DNA from: Dacryopinax spathularia
Lineage: Eukaryota > Basidiomycota > Dacrymycetes > Dacrymycetales > Dacrymycetaceae
Assembly (NCBI GenBank): GCA_037974965.1
Contig: JBBPFI010000001.1
Location: forward strand, 1,984,001 to 2,048,000
Direction: 5' to 3'
Length of the DNA: 64,000 nucleotides
The first letter of the stretch is position 1. Every line of letters starts with the position of its first letter. The position numbers and the translations under genes are program-made. Below the pieces are notes generated by a model. It worked only from the letters and a program-made list of their open reading frames with translations. It made no database searches and was not told the DNA's origin. Shown one piece after another: positions 61,773 through 64,000 of this stretch.

Positions 61773-63000
61773 ATGGCACCTGCATCTTTCACGGACAAAC
61801 TCGCGCTCGGTGAGCCGCAGAGCAAGCCGCCCCGCACTAAGAAGCGCGTGCTCGTCACTGGCGGCAGTGGCAAGCTAGGCAAAGAGGTCGTCATCTACGT
61901 GCGTCCCGTGCTCTACCTCCTTTCCGCTGTACCATAGCTGATGGCGATACGTTGCCTTGGGTAGCTGGTGGAGGCCGGCTATATTGTCGTCAATGTCGAC
62001 AAGTTCCCGCCTCCTAAGGGCGCTGCGCCTGAGGGGGTCAAGTACGTGTATGCGGACCTGACCGATATGGGCCAAGTGATGGAGTGTTTGTCCGAGATCG
62101 ACAGCGTGCGTCCCCACTTCTCTCCTCCCTCCACCTCTCTGCAAGACAAATCTAATGTCGTTGTTCTGCGGCGCAGTCCTACAAAGGCGTCGACGCCGTC
62201 GTCCACCTCGCCGCTATCCCCGCCGCGGGCATGGCCGCCAACTCCTATCTCTTCGGGAACAACGCCATGTCAACATACAACATCCTCGAAGCCTCCCGCA
62301 AGCTCGGGATCAAGAAGGTGATCCTAGCGTCGAGCGAGACGCTCATCGGCCTGCCGTTTGACCCGCATGAGCCGGCCAGTCTGCCGATTACGGAGGAGAG
62401 CGAGCGGAGGCCGGAGAGCGCGTATTCGTTGAGCAAGCTCGTGGGCGAGGTCATGGCGGACCAGTTTGCGAGGTGGGACCCGGAGCTGAGCGTCTTTTCG
62501 CTGCGGTTCTCCAATGTGCGTCTTCCCTTCCCCCGCTCTCCTCCTCTGTTCGCCTCCTGGTTTGCGCCGGCAGCGAGGCAAGTTGAGAGTGAGCTCGAGC
62601 TGACGCACTCGCTTGCTCGCAGGTCATGTCCCGCGAAGACTACGTACGCTTCTCGACCTGGCAACACGACCCCCAACTGCGAAAATGGAATGCCTGGGGG
62701 TACATCGACGCGCGCGACGGCGGCCAATGCGTCGAGCTCTGTATCTCCTCCCCCCTAAAGGGGCACCACGAGTTCCTCGTCGCGAACGAAGAGACGGTCA
62801 TGGAAGCCCCGAGCGAGGAGCTGTGTAGGAAAGTGTGGCCGAATGTCAAGTATACGCCTGTGCCCGGGCTGGGGCCGAATCAGACAGTGCTGAGTATCGA
62901 GAAGGCGAAGAAGATGCTGGGGTTTAGGCCGAAGTATAGGTGGACGGAACAGGTTAAGGAGGCTGAGAAGCTCGTTGCGGCTGCGGGTGGCAAGGCGTGA
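61773..63000 (+). CDS. NAD(P)-dependent SDR epimerase/dehydratase
   Basis: Four exons (61773-61898, 61965-62105, 62177-62515, 62623-63000) give 327 residues. The extended short-chain dehydrogenase marks are present: the glycine-rich loop TGGSGKLG at 29-36, an acidic end to the second strand (VVNVDKF), DAVVHLAAIPAAG, and the catalytic YxxxK as Tyr172-Ser-Leu-Ser-Lys176, with a Ser pair in ILASSETLIG. The C-terminal half contains VRFSTWQHDPQLRKWNAWGY and a KKMLGFRPKY end, as in sugar-nucleotide epimerases and uronate dehydrogenases. The substrate is unknown. The Asp in the second strand favours NAD over NADP. A strong TATA box lies upstream. Confidence 0.85.
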
Positions 63001-63094
63001 GCGGGCCCCATCACCCCCAGCGAACAGTTCAGTTAGTAGGTCCAGAAGGGGTATATGCTTTTGTGAGATCGTGATACAGAATGAAAAAGAAACG

Positions 63095-64000
63095 TCATGT
63101 GCCTTCCAGAGCCTGCACGAGCTCCTTTCTCCTCGCTCGTGCTAGCCCAATACACTCTTTCACCACTTTTATCCCATCTGTTCCTGCTACACCACCCGCG
63201 CCCGACATCTGCACGCTCACTTTGCCTTTCGAGTCCAGAGTAATCGTTATTGTTGCGTCGAGCAGAGGTTCTTCGAACGCTGATGGGTCAGCGAGGAGAT
63301 GTTGTCTGCTCCGCATTTAGCCATGCTACTGGGAGAAAGTAGGGGAGGACAACGTACCCGTCGAACACCCCGAACGTTAGCGGAAGCGGCAGGTTCTTGA
63401 TATTCAGCGACACCTTCTCCTTCCTCGAACATACAACACGGCGCTTCTCGTCGTCCCACCTCGCTTTCGGTAGTCGTGCTAACATCAGCGTCAGTGCCTG
63501 CAGCACTGGACCGCAGAGGGTAGGGGAGGGACATACTGTTCCGTAGTGCTGCTAGCATCGCTAGTGCCGCAGCGTCGAACGGGTTTCCGTCGTAGTTTAT
63601 GCATACTAGATCTATGTAGAGGACCCATGCCGCTCGTCCGGGCTCTATGCACAGTTCTTCCAGGTCTAGGACCTCATTCCTACTCTAGCATCAGTGCCCA
63701 TGCCCCCCGAGGTGTGGGAAACAAGCAAAACGCACTGGATAAGCAGCTCATACAGCCTCTCACTACAAACCTGCGCCTCCTCCCCCGGCGGCCCAGGCCT
63801 AAACCTCGGACTACACACAGCCGGCAAATCCAAATTCGGCACCACCCACCCCCTCACTCCCTTCCCGCCTCTCTGGATCCCCTGGCCCGGGTCGGGCTCC
63901 GCGATCTCAGCTTTCACCCCGCAGACGACGGTCGTTTCGCCTAGGCGAACTAGGGCTGAGCCGTCGGCGGTCGAGATGCTGCCTACGTGGAGCTGGACTG
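63095..64000 (-). CDS. RRP43: Exosome core subunit Rrp43 (RNase PH fold), 5' end cut by window
   Basis: Four exons are visible (64000-63736, 63679-63537, 63478-63358, 63305-63095); the N-terminus lies beyond the window. The order matches Rrp43/EXOSC8: VQLHVGSISTADGSALVRLG, TTVVCGVKAEIAEP, GWVVPNLDLPAVCSPRFRPG, GPPGEEAQVCSERLYELLIQ, LCIEPGRAAWVLYIDLVCIN, YDGNPFDAAALAMLAALRN, and near the end LDATITITLDSKGKVSVQMS. It is one of six RNase-PH-like subunits of the ring that threads RNA to the Rrp44 and Rrp6 nucleases in nucleus and cytoplasm; the fungal ring itself is not catalytic. It is convergent with the SDR gene (94 bases between stops). Confidence 0.92.

Overview
This window is intron-rich fungal nuclear DNA, most likely from a basidiomycete of the Agaricomycotina (inference). 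The evidence is many GT...AG introns of about 42-80 bases, often several per gene (18 in the SMC5 gene), moderately high GC, short intergenic spaces, a multi-copy F-box/leucine-rich family, and orthologues whose gene structures fit that group. I saw no tRNA, rRNA, CRISPR array or recognisable transposon. For the spliced genes modelled in detail, exon lengths were summed and checked to be a multiple of three.

Layout. 1-3.4 kb: no supported gene. 3.4-25 kb: a conserved housekeeping block with a Reb1/TTF-I-type Myb protein, an NDUFAF3-type complex I assembly factor, VPS17, an unknown protein, a WBP2-like GRAM protein, a CCDC97-like protein, a single-Myb-domain protein, VPS41, a secreted protein and a fluoroacetate-dehalogenase-type hydrolase. 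A gene-poor stretch lies at 10.2-12.4 kb. 25.4-43.6 kb: a fast-evolving accessory stretch with two F-box paralogues, an unrecognised five-exon gene between them, three members of a divergent NADAR-like family, a probable unknown multi-exon gene, decayed ~0.5 kb tandem repeats and a small secreted cysteine-containing protein. 44.2-47.3 kb: ARB1 and a hotdog thioesterase. 47.7-49.4 kb: a third F-box paralogue. 49.7-64 kb: a LARP7/Pof8-type xRRM protein head-to-head with an auxilin (SWA2) gene, a fourth NADAR-like gene, SMC5, an SDR epimerase/dehydratase and the exosome subunit RRP43, cut by the window end.

How the genes relate. The conserved genes serve separate processes: rDNA termination, endosome/vacuole traffic (VPS17, VPS41, auxilin), ribosome and RNA processing (ARB1, RRP43), telomerase RNA (LARP7-like) and chromosome maintenance (SMC5). 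Each has its own promoter; there are no operons. The most unusual content is the set of four NADAR-like proteins, three of which lack the glutamate of the family motif, and the set of three F-box proteins with matching lengths and a shared intron position.
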